Assembly (NCBI RefSeq): GCF_025567405.1
Contig: NZ_JAOQKJ010000005.1
Span: forward strand, 124,001-188,000
DNA from: Suilimivivens aceti
Lineage (GTDB): Bacteria > Bacillota > Clostridia > Lachnospirales > Lachnospiraceae
DNA length: 64,000 bases
Reading direction: 5' to 3'
Shown here: positions 1 through 9,191 of the stretch, piece after piece
Layout of the letters: the number at the start of each line of letters is the position of its first letter
How positions within the stretch are numbered: position 1 is the first letter of the stretch
Made by a program: the position numbers and the translations under genes
Notes under the pieces: generated by a model
The model's database searches: none
What the model saw: only the letters and a program-made list of their open reading frames with translations
Told to the model about the DNA's origin: nothing

Positions 1-342
1 TGCCATCTGCGGCGGTGCCACGATATAATCTATGGCAAGCTCCGGATGTGCTTTCAGCTCATCTGCAAAGTGTGATTTGCCGGTAAAACGGCCTCCCGGT
101 GCTTCCATGCGCCGCTTTCTGTTAGCCTCCTTCACCTTCTGGACCACTTCAAACAGTCTCGCCCGCCCCGGGATCCCATAGGCCTTCAAGGAAGGAGACA
201 CGGCAAGACAGATGGTTTTCTCTGTACGGCCTGCATCCGCTACGACCAGATTGGTATTCAGAGGATCCAGTTCCCGTTCCACACATTCTACTGATGCGAA
301 AAAGGACTTCAGATCGATCGCAATATAGCTTTTCTCTTCCAT
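1..342 (-). CDS. Y-family (UmuC/DinB-type) DNA polymerase, N-terminal part, cut by window edge
   Basis: Translesion DNA polymerase that copies damaged templates. The first 114 residues are visible and the gene runs off the left edge. Residues 7-18 read IAIDLKSFFASV, followed by E; this is the Y-family palm signature, with the first metal-binding Asp and the steric-gate aromatic pair. The segment LVVADAGRTEKTICLAVSPS, then KAYGIPGRARLFE, fits the fingers/palm region of the longer UmuC-like Firmicutes proteins better than short DinB. The start is the ATG at 342-340, with a GAAGGGAG-like ribosome site about 12 bases upstream. A perfect SOS box lies 44 bases upstream, so LexA control is likely. 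UmuC-type or DinB-type cannot be decided from this fragment. Confidence 0.88.
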   Translation of the reverse strand, partial: MEEKSYIAIDLKSFFASVECVERELDPLNTNLVVADAGRTEKTICLAVSPSLKAYGIPGRARLFEVVQKVKEANRKRRMEAPGGRFTGKSHFADELKAHPELAIDYIVAPPQMA

Positions 343-385
343 ACGATCCCATGCCGCTCCCTTCTTCAGCTTTTCCGCAATTATC

Positions 386-405
386 GAACTTATGTTCTTA
401 TTATA
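386..405 (-). promoter_or_regulatory. LexA/SOS box next to a -10 element of the polymerase gene
   Basis: GAACTTATGTTC at 386-397 matches the Gram-positive LexA (DinR) consensus GAAC-N4-GTTC exactly. On the minus strand a TATAAT -10 lies at 405-400, just upstream of the box, so a bound repressor would cover the transcription start. The -35 is not convincing. Placement before a translesion polymerase supports DNA-damage induction. Confidence 0.78.
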
Positions 406-480
406 TCACATCATTTCCTTTTTATCCATACCCAAAAAAGATAACTCTGATCCATTTAAACATAAATATGATAATTCCTG

Positions 481-915
481 TCAGCCTACAGGGTTTCGAT
501 CTCTGATGTAACTGCTGCAATTCCCTGGATCCCCGATCTCCAGATCCTTCAGCAGAACCGTATTCCCCTTTTTCACAAAGATCAGCGGAAGCGCTGCAAA
601 AATAGCACAGGTTACCGCATACAGGTACAGATAACGATATCCGTTAAATTCCATGACTGCACCGGAAAGAACCGGCGTAATGATCTGTGCTGACATACTG
701 GCAGTATAATAATATCCGGTGTAACGCCCCGTGGTTTTCTCACTTGCCACCTCCATGATCATAGGATAAATGGTCGTAGCAACGGTTCCCATTCCAATAC
801 CGGCTATAGAAACCCATACATAGATCATGGGGCTGTAGCCCTGTGTCAGAAAAACACAGAATCCACCAAGACACATAAGACCGATACCGATATAGGTTGT
901 TACCTTTCTTCATGC
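481..915 (-). pseudogene. MFS transporter remnant (C-terminal part)
   Basis: About 130 residues of a major facilitator superfamily transporter remain. They cover the last four to five membrane helices, with a SEKTTGRYTGYYYTASMSAQ stretch typical of the second half of SLC45-like or sugar-type carriers. The first ATG (876) lies inside the domain. Upstream the frame is closed by TGA (near 911), while the adjacent frame reads YGMKK, the loop that should precede this helix. This looks like a one-base frameshift plus loss of the N-terminal two thirds. The tail after LIFVKKG is also unusual. It is a non-functional remnant unless the assembly is wrong. Confidence 0.7.
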
Positions 916-1132
916 CATAGGATGACCCCCTTTTTTTCAGTGTAAGATCCGGTAAAAATGCATGAAATCACATCATGGTAAAAGATACGTCATTTTTATG
1001 TAAATTGCATAAAACTAATAATTATTACTATTATTAAATTCTACATTTCTGTATATATCTTTATTGGATGAGAAAGTATATAATATAACTATCAAAAATG
1101 AAATCAAAGTAAAGAAATGGAGGATATGCTAT

Positions 1133-1339
1133 ATGTCAGGATTATATACGATTACATTAAATGGTGTCAGTGAAGAGGTTTACAATAAGGCTGCCGATTA
1201 TATTCAGGCTCATGCACTCCGTCTGAATTACAGACCGGAGGTTTCCACGATCGACTGCGAATTCCCGGATGATCTGGATCCCGCTAAGGCTCCTGAATTA
1301 AGCGAAGCTGTTATCCGGAAGGTACACCAGCAGCTTTAA
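1133..1339 (+). CDS. 68-aa hypothetical protein
   Basis: Small acidic soluble protein (MSGLYTITLNGVSEEVYNKA...). I do not recognise a family. The start ATG at 1133 is chosen because GGAGG at 1119-1123 sits 9 bases upstream; a longer in-frame start at 1064 has no ribosome site. It has no signal peptide or membrane segment. The regular alternation (TITLNGV ... YRPEVSTIDCEF) suggests a compact alpha/beta fold. It is monocistronic and followed by a strong terminator, which supports a real expressed gene. Confidence 0.72.
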   Translation: MSGLYTITLNGVSEEVYNKAADYIQAHALRLNYRPEVSTIDCEFPDDLDPAKAPELSEAVIRKVHQQL

Positions 1340-1380
1340 GCAAAGCAGCCGTTGATTTGAAGAAATCATGACTTTCCCCG

Positions 1381-1430
1381 ATCCCGATGACTCCCGGAAA
1401 TAAATCTGGAAGTCATCGGGATTTGATTTT
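1381..1430 (+). terminator. Rho-independent terminator of the 68-aa gene
   Basis: The arms ATCCCGATGACT (1381-1392) and AGTCATCGGGAT (1411-1422) are perfectly complementary over 12 bp and are followed by TTGATTTTT. It lies 40 bases after the stop codon at 1339. Confidence 0.88.
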
Positions 1431-1797
1431 TCAGGAAATTCACAGCGAGTCTTTATGAAAACTTTATAGATTTGCCAGTGTAGCTATATATTTATAAATT
1501 GAATATAATAAAACGATAAACTGACCATAACATATTGCTGTCCAATTGCTTTTGTGATATGATATATACACAATTCAAGTTAAGCATATTTTATCTGTTG
1601 TTGTCAGGCCAGCTCAGGCTGGCATCTAAATCCAAAATCTATGCTTATTTTCAAAAGAAAACATATAAGCGGGAGATTTCAGGAGATTTTAAATAGAAAG
1701 ATTATCTGTCATCATCTGGATTTCCTGGCAGAAGGAAAGGACTACCGGTCAGAGCAGAAGGAATACCTGCCTGCAATTGCCATAGTAAATACCTCCG
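1431..1797. other. Gene-free stretch with a possible small structured RNA
   Basis: No convincing coding sequence. A promoter-like pair TTGCTG (1535-1540) and TATGAT (1558-1563), 17 bases apart, points rightward. It is followed by an inverted pair TAAGCATA (1581-1588) / TATGCTTA (1640-1647) that encloses a GCCAG/CTGGC hairpin (1608-1612 / 1619-1623). A 61-codon open frame from 1641 has no ribosome site and runs into the opposite-strand HD-GYP gene. This could be a small RNA or decayed sequence. Confidence 0.3.
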
Positions 1798-2991
1798 TTA
1801 CAGACTCATTTCGATCTTATCTATGATATCCATATCCAGCCATCCTTTATCTGCCATATTCTTCAGGATCTCACAGGCTCTTTCGTGGGACATGCCCTTT
1901 TTATAAGGACGGCTCTCTGTCAGTGCCTGGTAAATATCAATACACGCCATCATCCGTTCCTGTACATTCAATTCAGAAGCATCCTTGCCAAAGGGATAAC
2001 CCGTTCCGTCCAGCCGCTCGTGGTGAAATGCTGCAAAGTCCCGTATTTCCTCAAAATCATCAATTTCTGACAGAATATTGTATGTATAAGCAGCATGATG
2101 CTTCATCACAGCGAACTCGGCATCGGTCAGCCGATCCGGCTTCTCCAGAATCTCATTACCTACTGCAACCTTTCCTATATCATGCAGTGCTCCGGCAAGA
2201 TACATCTTCTGCACCGTTTCTTCATCAAAGCCCATATAGCGGCTCAGCTTCTCTGCCCTCTCTGCCACACCGATCGAATGTGTACTGGTAAAGGGAGATT
2301 TATAATCTACGATCTTTGCAAAAAACTCTGCCAGCTTCTTGATCTGGGAAAAGTCAAGCTCCTGCTTCTGCCTTGGTACCTTATTCCACAGGGAGGCTTC
2401 AAAATTTCCTCCAAGGGACAGAAAATACTCTTCTGAAAATATCTTTTCAAGTGCCTCTGCACATTCTTCATCTACCATAGTACCTCTTATCCTTTTGAGA
2501 ACGTCCTTCGCCCATTCCCATGTCTCTGTGGTAAACGCCTTGCGGCAGCATGCCTGATCCAACAGATCACACAGATGTATGATCCGCGAAAAAAGCGGTA
2601 CCTCCTCAGATTTCTTTCCAAACGGTCCGCTCCCATCTGCATTTTCATGGTGATATAATATTACATTTTTCACATCTGTATGAAAAGGAAATCCCTGTAT
2701 ATTTTCCTCTCCAATCGAACAGTGAACACCTATCCGGGGCATCTCCTTCATATCAGTAAGATTACTGTGCAGCTCCTCTTGGATATACTGTGTCAAGGCA
2801 TTATCATGCAGCAGGGCATACACCGCCAGATCCTGTAGATCTTTTCCACATATTCCAAGCTGTTCTGCCACGCAGACACTCATATAGGCCACACGCTTCG
2901 CATGTCTGCTGGTCACATGTACCAGCTCTGTTTCCACACAGTCCAGTGCATATGAACATGCTGCAACCAGTCCTAAAACATCCAATTCCAT
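1798..2991 (-). CDS. Tandem HD-GYP domain protein (c-di-GMP phosphodiesterase type)
   Basis: 397-aa cytoplasmic protein with two HD-GYP-like halves. The C-terminal half (about 215-390) is canonical: HDIGK and HHERLDGTGYP supply the metal ligands and the GYP signature for hydrolysing cyclic di-GMP. The N-terminal half (about 20-190) keeps LLHD and HHENADGSGP but has lost the GYP Tyr, so it is probably regulatory or relaxed in specificity. The start at 2991 follows a GAGGAT ribosome site. The gene lies 55 bases downstream of the GGDEF/HD-GYP gene and may be co-transcribed with it. Family function is established knowledge; activity here is inferred. Confidence 0.85.
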   Translation of the reverse strand: MELDVLGLVAACSYALDCVETELVHVTSRHAKRVAYMSVCVAEQLGICGKDLQDLAVYALLHDNALTQYIQEELHSNLTDMKEMPRIGVHCSIGEENIQGFPFHTDVKNVILYHHENADGSGPFGKKSEEVPLFSRIIHLCDLLDQACCRKAFTTETWEWAKDVLKRIRGTMVDEECAEALEKIFSEEYFLSLGGNFEASLWNKVPRQKQELDFSQIKKLAEFFAKIVDYKSPFTSTHSIGVAERAEKLSRYMGFDEETVQKMYLAGALHDIGKVAVGNEILEKPDRLTDAEFAVMKHHAAYTYNILSEIDDFEEIRDFAAFHHERLDGTGYPFGKDASELNVQERMMACIDIYQALTESRPYKKGMSHERACEILKNMADKGWLDMDIIDKIEMSL

Positions 2992-3046
2992 AAAATTCTG
3001 ATCCTCATTCCTATTTTACTTATATTATCCCGGGTCCCAAATCTGA

Positions 3047-5080
3047 TCACTGTGCAATAAACGAAGGATTCTCCCTTATTAATTCAATAAATGCCTGTGC
3101 CACGTCTGGATCAAACTGTGTTCCCTTGCCGCGTTCCAGCTCCCCGGTCGCATACTCTATACTCATAGCTTCCTTATAGGCTCTTCGGGAGACCATGGCA
3201 TCAAAGCTGTCACAAACCGTAAGAATCCTTCCAAGGATGGGGATCTCATTTCCACGGATCCCATTCGGATATCCTTTTCCATCATACCGTTCATGATGGG
3301 ACAAAACCGCAGGAATGACATAATCCATATGAGGAAGAACGCGGATCATCTCAACAGACTTTTCTACATGTGTTTTTATTATGCTATACTCCTCATCTGT
3401 GAGCTTACCCTGCTTTTTCAGGATACTGTCCTGAATACCGATCTTGCCAATATCATGGAGCAGTCCTGCTACCTTTACAGTCTGGATATCCTCCTTCGGA
3501 AGCCCGAGCTTTGCCGCCAGCTTTTCTGCATATCTGGAAACATTTTCAGAATGCTCGAAGGTAAAGGAATCCTTGGCATCTATTGCCGCCATCAGGGCAA
3601 AGATCGTCGGTGATACCTGACTATATCCCTTTTCGCTTCCTTCACTCTCCTGATCCTTTTCCTTCAGATCCTTTTCATAAACCTCAATACAGTTTTTTCC
3701 ATTTCCCTTGGCATAAAACGATGCCCGCTTCGCCTGCTGGGCCAGCTCATCTGCATCTTCCGCCATGGATTTATCCCAGGCAATACCTATGCTGAACGTG
3801 ATCAGCTGAATGACCTTCGGCTTATCCTCCGTTGTCTCCAGCATGATCTTCTGGATCTGCTTTGCGAATGAGATCAGCTTGTCCTTATTGTCTTCAGCTG
3901 TGATGATCAGGAACTCATTGGCACCCATACGGAATACCTTCATGCTGTCATCCGCAGCCTCCTGCAGCTGTTTTGCACACCAGCACAAAACCTGATCTCC
4001 TATGCTTTCTCCATACAGCTCATTATATAGCTTGAAGTTGTCCATATCCATATAGATCATACCGACAGGACGTGCCGTGATATCCAGCTTTCCCAAATTC
4101 TCACGACAGAAATTTCTATTATACAGGCCTGTCAGTCCATCGTGGATCGATACCTGATACAGCCTCTCATACGCATTGATACTCTTCAGCACGCTGGATA
4201 CACTGTTTCCGATCTGCCTGATGCAGTCTATTTCGTCATAAATAAGTCTGTTCTTCCTGCAAAGCTCTACATATAGGAACCCATAAATCTTAGCGTCATA
4301 TTTAAAGACCGCAAACGCCGGATCCTTATACACCCTGCCGCTGTCAAGGAACTGTTCCAGCTGTGCTTCCACCTCTTTCGCCAGGGGCACCATTCCATTT
4401 TCTGTGTATTCTGCAAAGACTCCGTCCCTTTCCTCCAGAATGTGTACACAGCAGTCCTTCACCGCTGCATTGACAGTCTCCCGGATCATCAGGTACAGCT
4501 TGTCTTTATTCATAATGGATGTGACACTATCCTGAAATTCCAGAAGGCTGTCAACAATATATTTCCTTTTCCTGATCAGTATATGCTCTGCCCAGCTCCT
4601 TGCCAGCGCTGAAATCAGGATGCACCATATCCCCTCTGCCACGATAAATATGATAACCATCTGCTCATCAGGACTGCCCTTGTCAAACAGGCCATCAGCA
4701 ATACGCCCAAACCATACCACCGGGATAAATGCTACAACTGTCGCTCCAAAATAAGCCGCTCCCGTAATGAAACGGGATGAAATCGAAAAGAAATATTGCG
4801 TGAAAATAACATGTAAAATGCAAATCGCCATTCCCGCCCCGCCAAGGGCATCCAGCGGCAGATTTTTTCCAAGTGGTGTAATACAGGCAATATTTCCTGC
4901 AAAAACAAACAGCATCCCAAGTAACAGCGGACCCAGCTTTCTCCTGTACTCATACTGTGTTCCGATTTTTCTGTGGGCAAGAACAGTTACATAGATTAAA
5001 AGAATCCACTCTGCGACGATCCATAACCAGATTCCCGGTCTTGCATGGTAAATATAGGAGATGTTCCCACCAGGCAGCTG
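3047..5080 (-). pseudogene. GGDEF + HD-GYP protein, part downstream of an in-frame TAG
   Basis: From 5080 the frame continues directly after a TAG at 5083-5081. It completes a 7TM-type sensor (PGGN, SYIYHARPGIWLW, several helices), then an input linker, a GGDEF domain and a C-terminal HD-GYP domain. The GGDEF signature is degenerate (RMGANEF), so cyclase activity is unlikely. The HD-GYP domain is canonical (HDIGK, HHERYDGKGYP), so the intact protein would degrade c-di-GMP in response to a membrane signal. The first internal ATG (4915) lies inside the membrane domain, and a 622-aa product from there would lack the sensor. Joined to the upstream part the protein would be about 809 aa. Confidence 0.8.
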
Positions 5081-5476
5081 CTATATTTCCGGTACCGGAA
5101 GGAGACACTCTGTATATGCATTTAAAAGCAATGTCACTATGGATGCCAGCATGCAGATGTTCAGAAGCTTCTGTTTCCCCTGGATCTCAAGCACACAGAA
5201 CAAAAATCCATACATTCCTACAGGAATAATGAGTAAACCAAGTATTGAGAAATGAAACCAGAATTGCATCCCGGGACTGATCTGCAGGCGCATCAAGACA
5301 GAACCACCTGTCCAGCACGAAAGTGCCACCAGGATGATTCTCAGATAATGCACGACTCTTTCTTCCCTTGAAATACTGACAAAACAGGACAATAAGAATA
5401 AATAGCACGCGAGGGTTCCCACTGAAATAGCTATATAAAAATTACCACCCATAAACAGGCTCAACAACCTTCCCAT
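5081..5476 (-). pseudogene. 7TM sensor N-terminus of the interrupted GGDEF/HD-GYP protein
   Basis: This is the first part of the protein encoded at 3047-5080, in the same frame, ending at TAG (5083-5081). It carries four or so hydrophobic helices, beginning with MGRLLSLFMGGNFYIAISVG, and resembles the 7TM sensor region found in front of many histidine kinases and cyclases. The start is placed at the ATG at 5476 because GGAAAGG precedes it; an in-frame ATG at 5572 would add 32 residues with little support. The TAG needs one substitution to restore a single long gene. Confidence 0.72.
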
Positions 5477-5590
5477 AATTGCCTTTCCTGCCTTTATATA
5501 TTTTCTAACTTCCACTATATACAGACTTATTCTAATCCAAATCAAGAATAATGTAAAGTGTGATATGCCCACGTGTTATATTGGATATAG

Positions 5591-5620
5591 AAAAAGGGAA
5601 AGCCAAAGAAGCGGCTTCCC
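5591..5620 (-). terminator. Terminator downstream of the chemoreceptor gene
   Basis: On the minus strand the hairpin GGGAAGCC ... GGCTTTCCC (5620-5596, one bulge) is followed by TTTTT (5595-5591). It lies about 120 bases after the stop of the minus-strand chemoreceptor gene. Confidence 0.7.
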
Positions 5621-5739
5621 TGTATAATGATTTACCTATGAAATTTGGATTAATGATTATATCTCCTCCGGGGATGAAAGTGAATACATCACAGAAATCT
5701 TTTTCTATTTGCAGTGACCTCATCCCCGGATACTAACCT

Positions 5740-7461
5740 TTATTTTTCAGTCTTTTCAAACTTTGCGACCTTAAATTTGCGGATCATTTCACGCAGATTT
5801 TCAGCTTCATTGCTCATCTCATGGCTGGCAGCCGCACATTCCTCTGATGTTGCTGAATTCGTCTGTACAACGTCATTGATCTGTTCAATTCCCTCATTGA
5901 TCTGCTGGATCTCTGCCGTCTGTGTCTCTAAGGTTTCTGCGATATTAGTAACCTCTTCTGTGATCATCTTGGAGTTTTCTGCTACTCCTTCCAGCTGTGT
6001 TGCAGTCTCTCCTGCGATCACCATACCCTTTTCCACAGCTTTCACAGAGGTTTCAATCAATGCTGCAGATTCCTTTGCTGCCTGGGCACTCTGATCAGCT
6101 AACTGATTTACCTGATTTGCCACAACTGCAAATCCTTTTCCGGCCTCTCCGGCTCTTGCTGCTTCAATAGAAGCATTCAATGCAAGAAGATTGGTCTGAG
6201 ATGCGATCTGATTGATCGTCGCAATAATTTTGTCAATCTCTCTGGATGCTTCGTTGATCTCATTCATGGAAGCAACCATTTCATGCATCTTGCCATTGCT
6301 TTCTGCGATGGCATTTCCAAGCTCATCCACTCTTCCACTGATTTCCTTCGCAGATTGCGAATTCTTTTCTACCTCTTCAGAAACACCAGCAACTGTTGCT
6401 GTCAGCTCTTCTACGACTGCCGCCTGGTTTGTAGCTCCGTCTGCAAGATCATTAGAGCTTGATGCCACCTGCTCTGCCGAGCTTGAAACTTCATTCGAAA
6501 CATTCTGAATATCCTTGATCGTTTCTGCCATGCTTTCCTCAAACATCATAAAGGAATTCAGAATCCCGACAAAATCACCCTTCCACTCTACTTCTGGCTG
6601 AACATCAAAATTTCCTTCTGCAAACAGCTTCATTGCACGGTCAATATCATCTACATAGCTTCCCAGAATACTAGTTGATTTGCGCATGCTGTTTGCCAGA
6701 CTTCCTATCTCATCTTCCGAATGATACTCAAGCGTACTGTGCAGATTTCCCTCCGTCAATTCCTTTGCAACATCTTCGACTGCACGTAATGGCTCCAGAA
6801 TGGTATCAAGTACCTTTTTGCTTGTTTTCTTCGTCAGCACTAACGCAAAGACTAAACAGACGATAATACATACAATTCCTGCGCCGGTAAAGATAAAAGT
6901 AGTTCTGACAGCCCGGTTGCTTACTTTATCTGTCAGGTCATCCAATTTTATAGCAATTTGTACAAGCTTATTTAATGCCGGAGTACAATCATTAAGAATT
7001 AAGTCGATTGCTTTTTCCCTGTCACCATTTTTAATTTCTTCTATGATAGAATAACCCAGGGTTCCCCAGTCAGAAAGAGCAGATGCGTATTCTTCATAAT
7101 CCGCATCAGGAACAACTCCTGTTTTCTTTAGGGTTTTCAGCTCATCATCAACCTCTGCAAGCAGCTTTTCAACTGTCTGTTCATAACCGTCATAAGCAGA
7201 TGTATCATCATTTAATGCCATTTCCCTGATATTTCTCGCTGCCGCATTCACATTTATCCTACAGATTTTTACCGCCTGATCCGCAGCTGTGACATTTTCT
7301 ATGTAATTTTCCATATTGGCAAACAACACACCTATGACCACTATGGAAAACAGCCCCGAGATCAACATCATACTGATGACCTTTCTGTAACCGTAATTTA
7401 TCCTTTCCTGCAGATGCATATTTTCCAATTTCTTTTTCACCATATTTTTTAGTGCCAACAT
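5740..7461 (-). CDS. Methyl-accepting chemotaxis protein
   Basis: 573-aa transmembrane chemoreceptor that passes ligand signals to CheA/CheW. TM1 is about 29-49, an all-alpha four-helix-bundle-type sensor about 50-185, TM2 about 186-208 and HAMP about 210-265. The coiled-coil signalling domain follows, with the highly conserved tip IASQTNLLALNASIEAARAG. The C-terminus (FKVAKFEKTEK) lacks an NWETF-like CheR tether. The start at 7461 has GAAAGGAAAT upstream, and a strong promoter lies at 7497-7525. It is monocistronic with its own terminator. Ligand is unknown; no other chemotaxis genes are in the window. Confidence 0.93.
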   Translation of the reverse strand: MLALKNMVKKKLENMHLQERINYGYRKVISMMLISGLFSIVVIGVLFANMENYIENVTAADQAVKICRINVNAAARNIREMALNDDTSAYDGYEQTVEKLLAEVDDELKTLKKTGVVPDADYEEYASALSDWGTLGYSIIEEIKNGDREKAIDLILNDCTPALNKLVQIAIKLDDLTDKVSNRAVRTTFIFTGAGIVCIIVCLVFALVLTKKTSKKVLDTILEPLRAVEDVAKELTEGNLHSTLEYHSEDEIGSLANSMRKSTSILGSYVDDIDRAMKLFAEGNFDVQPEVEWKGDFVGILNSFMMFEESMAETIKDIQNVSNEVSSSAEQVASSSNDLADGATNQAAVVEELTATVAGVSEEVEKNSQSAKEISGRVDELGNAIAESNGKMHEMVASMNEINEASREIDKIIATINQIASQTNLLALNASIEAARAGEAGKGFAVVANQVNQLADQSAQAAKESAALIETSVKAVEKGMVIAGETATQLEGVAENSKMITEEVTNIAETLETQTAEIQQINEGIEQINDVVQTNSATSEECAAASHEMSNEAENLREMIRKFKVAKFEKTEK

Positions 7462-7496
7462 AGATTATTATTTCCTTTCTCTTTATTTTCGACTAA

Positions 7497-7525
7497 TATA
7501 TAGCAGAATACCTCTTCAAAGTCAA
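7497..7525 (-). promoter_or_regulatory. Promoter of the chemoreceptor gene
   Basis: Minus-strand TTGACT (7525-7520), a 17-base spacer and TATATA (7502-7497), 35 bases upstream of the start codon. This is a good sigma-A match. Confidence 0.75.
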
Positions 7526-7576
7526 TAGGTTTTTGGCATCTACTTTTATTTTATCTTTCACATTCCTTTTCCACAG

Positions 7577-7616
7577 AAAATGGGCAGCAGGCTGGGTCTG
7601 TGCCGGCCTGCTGCCC
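7577..7616 (-). terminator. Terminator of the pts-nag operon
   Basis: GGGCAGCAGGC (7582-7592) pairs perfectly with GCCTGCTGCCC (7606-7616). Read on the minus strand it is followed by ATTTTC. It lies just downstream of the last operon gene. Confidence 0.85.
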
Positions 7617-7657
7617 GTTAAAATCATTAATTTTATTTCAAAGATTTACAATTTACA

Positions 7658-8780
7658 TTATTCGCAAAGCTTTGAGAATGCATCTGCCACGAACTGAACC
7701 TTGGTTCCAACCACTACCTGAACTGAGGTCTTACCTGGCTTGATGACTCCCGCAACACCTGCGGCCTTGATTTTCTTATCATTGACTGCGGTAATATCCT
7801 TTACCTCCAGTCTCAATCTTGTAACACAGTTGTCAATGCTTGTGATATTATCCTTTCCGCCACAGCCCTCAAGAATGGCCTTTGCAATGGCTGTATAATC
7901 ATCACTTGCAAGCTCTATGCTCTTTTCCTTCTCTAAATCATCATCATCTTCTCTGCCAGGGGTCTTAAGATCCCACTTCTTAATGGCAAAGTAGAATACA
8001 AAGTAGAATACAGCAAATGCTGCGATTCCGAGCGGGATAATAAGCCATGTTCTCTGAGCTGCGGGAAGTGAGGATGAGAATAACAGATCCATCGCGCCTG
8101 CAGAGAAGCTAAAGCCTGCACGGAAGCCAAGTGCAACGGTGATCATGGTGAAGATACCGTAAAGTAATGCATAAATTACATAAAGTCCAGGAGCAAGGAA
8201 CATGAAACCAAATTCAAACGGCTCTGTAACACCGCAAATGAATGCACAAAGTGCTGCGGAAGCAACAAGTCCGATCGCTGCTTTTTTCTTTGTGGTCTTC
8301 GCACATCTGACCATTGCAAGTGCCGCACCGGGGATACCGAACATCATGCAAGGGAAGAAGCCAGACATATACATTCCAAGACTCCAGGATACATCTGCGG
8401 AGGTTTCACCAGCCCAGAAGTGCTGAAGATCTCCAAGTCCAATGGTATCAAACCAGAATACGTTATTCAATGCATGGTGTAATCCGGTAGGAATTAACAG
8501 ACGGTTCAGGAATGCATAAATACCTGCACCAACTACATCCATACCTACGATTGCTTCTCCAAGTGCAACCAGTCCGCCAAACAGTAACGGCCATACGAAC
8601 AGCAGTACTGCGGATACCAGAATAGAAACTACACCGGCGATAATTGCTACGCAGCGTTTTCCGCTGAAGAAAGATAACCAGTCCGGAAGCTTGGTGTTCT
8701 TGAACTTGTTATAGCACATAGAACCGATGATTCCGGAAAGGATTCCGATAAACGGATTCGCGATCTTGTTAAATGCCAGC
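7658..8780 (-). pseudogene. nagE: N-acetylglucosamine PTS transporter EIICB, C-terminal part (frameshifted)
   Basis: This part holds the second half of the EIIC membrane channel and the EIIB domain of a NagE/PtsG-type sugar permease. EIIC shows LPTGLHHALNN-type sequence and ITEPFEF-like GVTEPFEFGF, both conserved in glucose/GlcNAc permeases. EIIB (about the last 80 residues) shows NITSIDNCVTRLRLEV with the phosphorylated Cys. Reading from about 8780 gives QLAFNKIANPFIGILSGIIG and continues without a stop. The first ATG (8719) lies in the middle of the channel. The preceding part is out of frame by one base. Joined, the two give about 484 aa, the normal EIICB length. Confidence 0.82.
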
Positions 8781-9113
8781 TGCGACAGACGGCATGATGG
8801 TTGTTACAACTCCGGTTGAAAGAAGTGTGGTGATCATCAACCAGGAAGCAAGTGCTGCGATTCCGCCGGTACCATCATTTTTCTCTGACATACCGACACC
8901 GACACCTATCGCAAACAGAATGGCCATGTTATCAATCAAAGCACCACCGGCTTTTACTAAAAACAGACCGATTAAGTTAGCTGCACCTTGGATTTCTCCA
9001 CCCTGCATAGTTGCCGGACACAGCCAGTAGCCAATACCCATGAGAATACCACAGATGGGCAGTACTGCTACGGGAAGCATTAACGCTTTTCCCAGTTTTT
9101 GAAGAAATTTCAT
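8769..9113 (-). pseudogene. nagE: N-acetylglucosamine PTS transporter EIIC, N-terminal part (frameshifted)
   Basis: 114 residues beginning MKFLQKLGKALMLPVAVLP, the classic EIIC start of glucose-family permeases, with about three membrane helices including IDNMAILFAIGVGVGMSEKN. The frame closes with TAA (8771-8769) shortly after the break, which lies near 8778-8783. The start at 9113 has a perfect AAGGAGG ribosome site. It is the last gene of the ptsH-ptsI-nagB-nagA-EIIA-nagE operon, 78 bases after the EIIA gene. A one-base error would restore the gene, so a sequencing artefact is quite possible. Confidence 0.82.
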
Positions 9114-9191
9114 ACTTTCTTCCTCCTTTGCTTGTTCTTATAAAATTAAAATTGGATTATTCCAATCCATTTTACAGTATGATCCGGGTGC

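Noticed and set aside
1641..1826. 61-codon plus-strand frame
   Set aside because: No ribosome site, no recognisable sequence, and it runs into the opposite-strand HD-GYP gene.
5667..5729. TCCGGGGATGA / TCATCCCCGGA inverted repeat as terminator
   Set aside because: The arms pair perfectly but the loop is about 40 bases and there is no T-run. The hairpin at 5591-5620 is a much better terminator.
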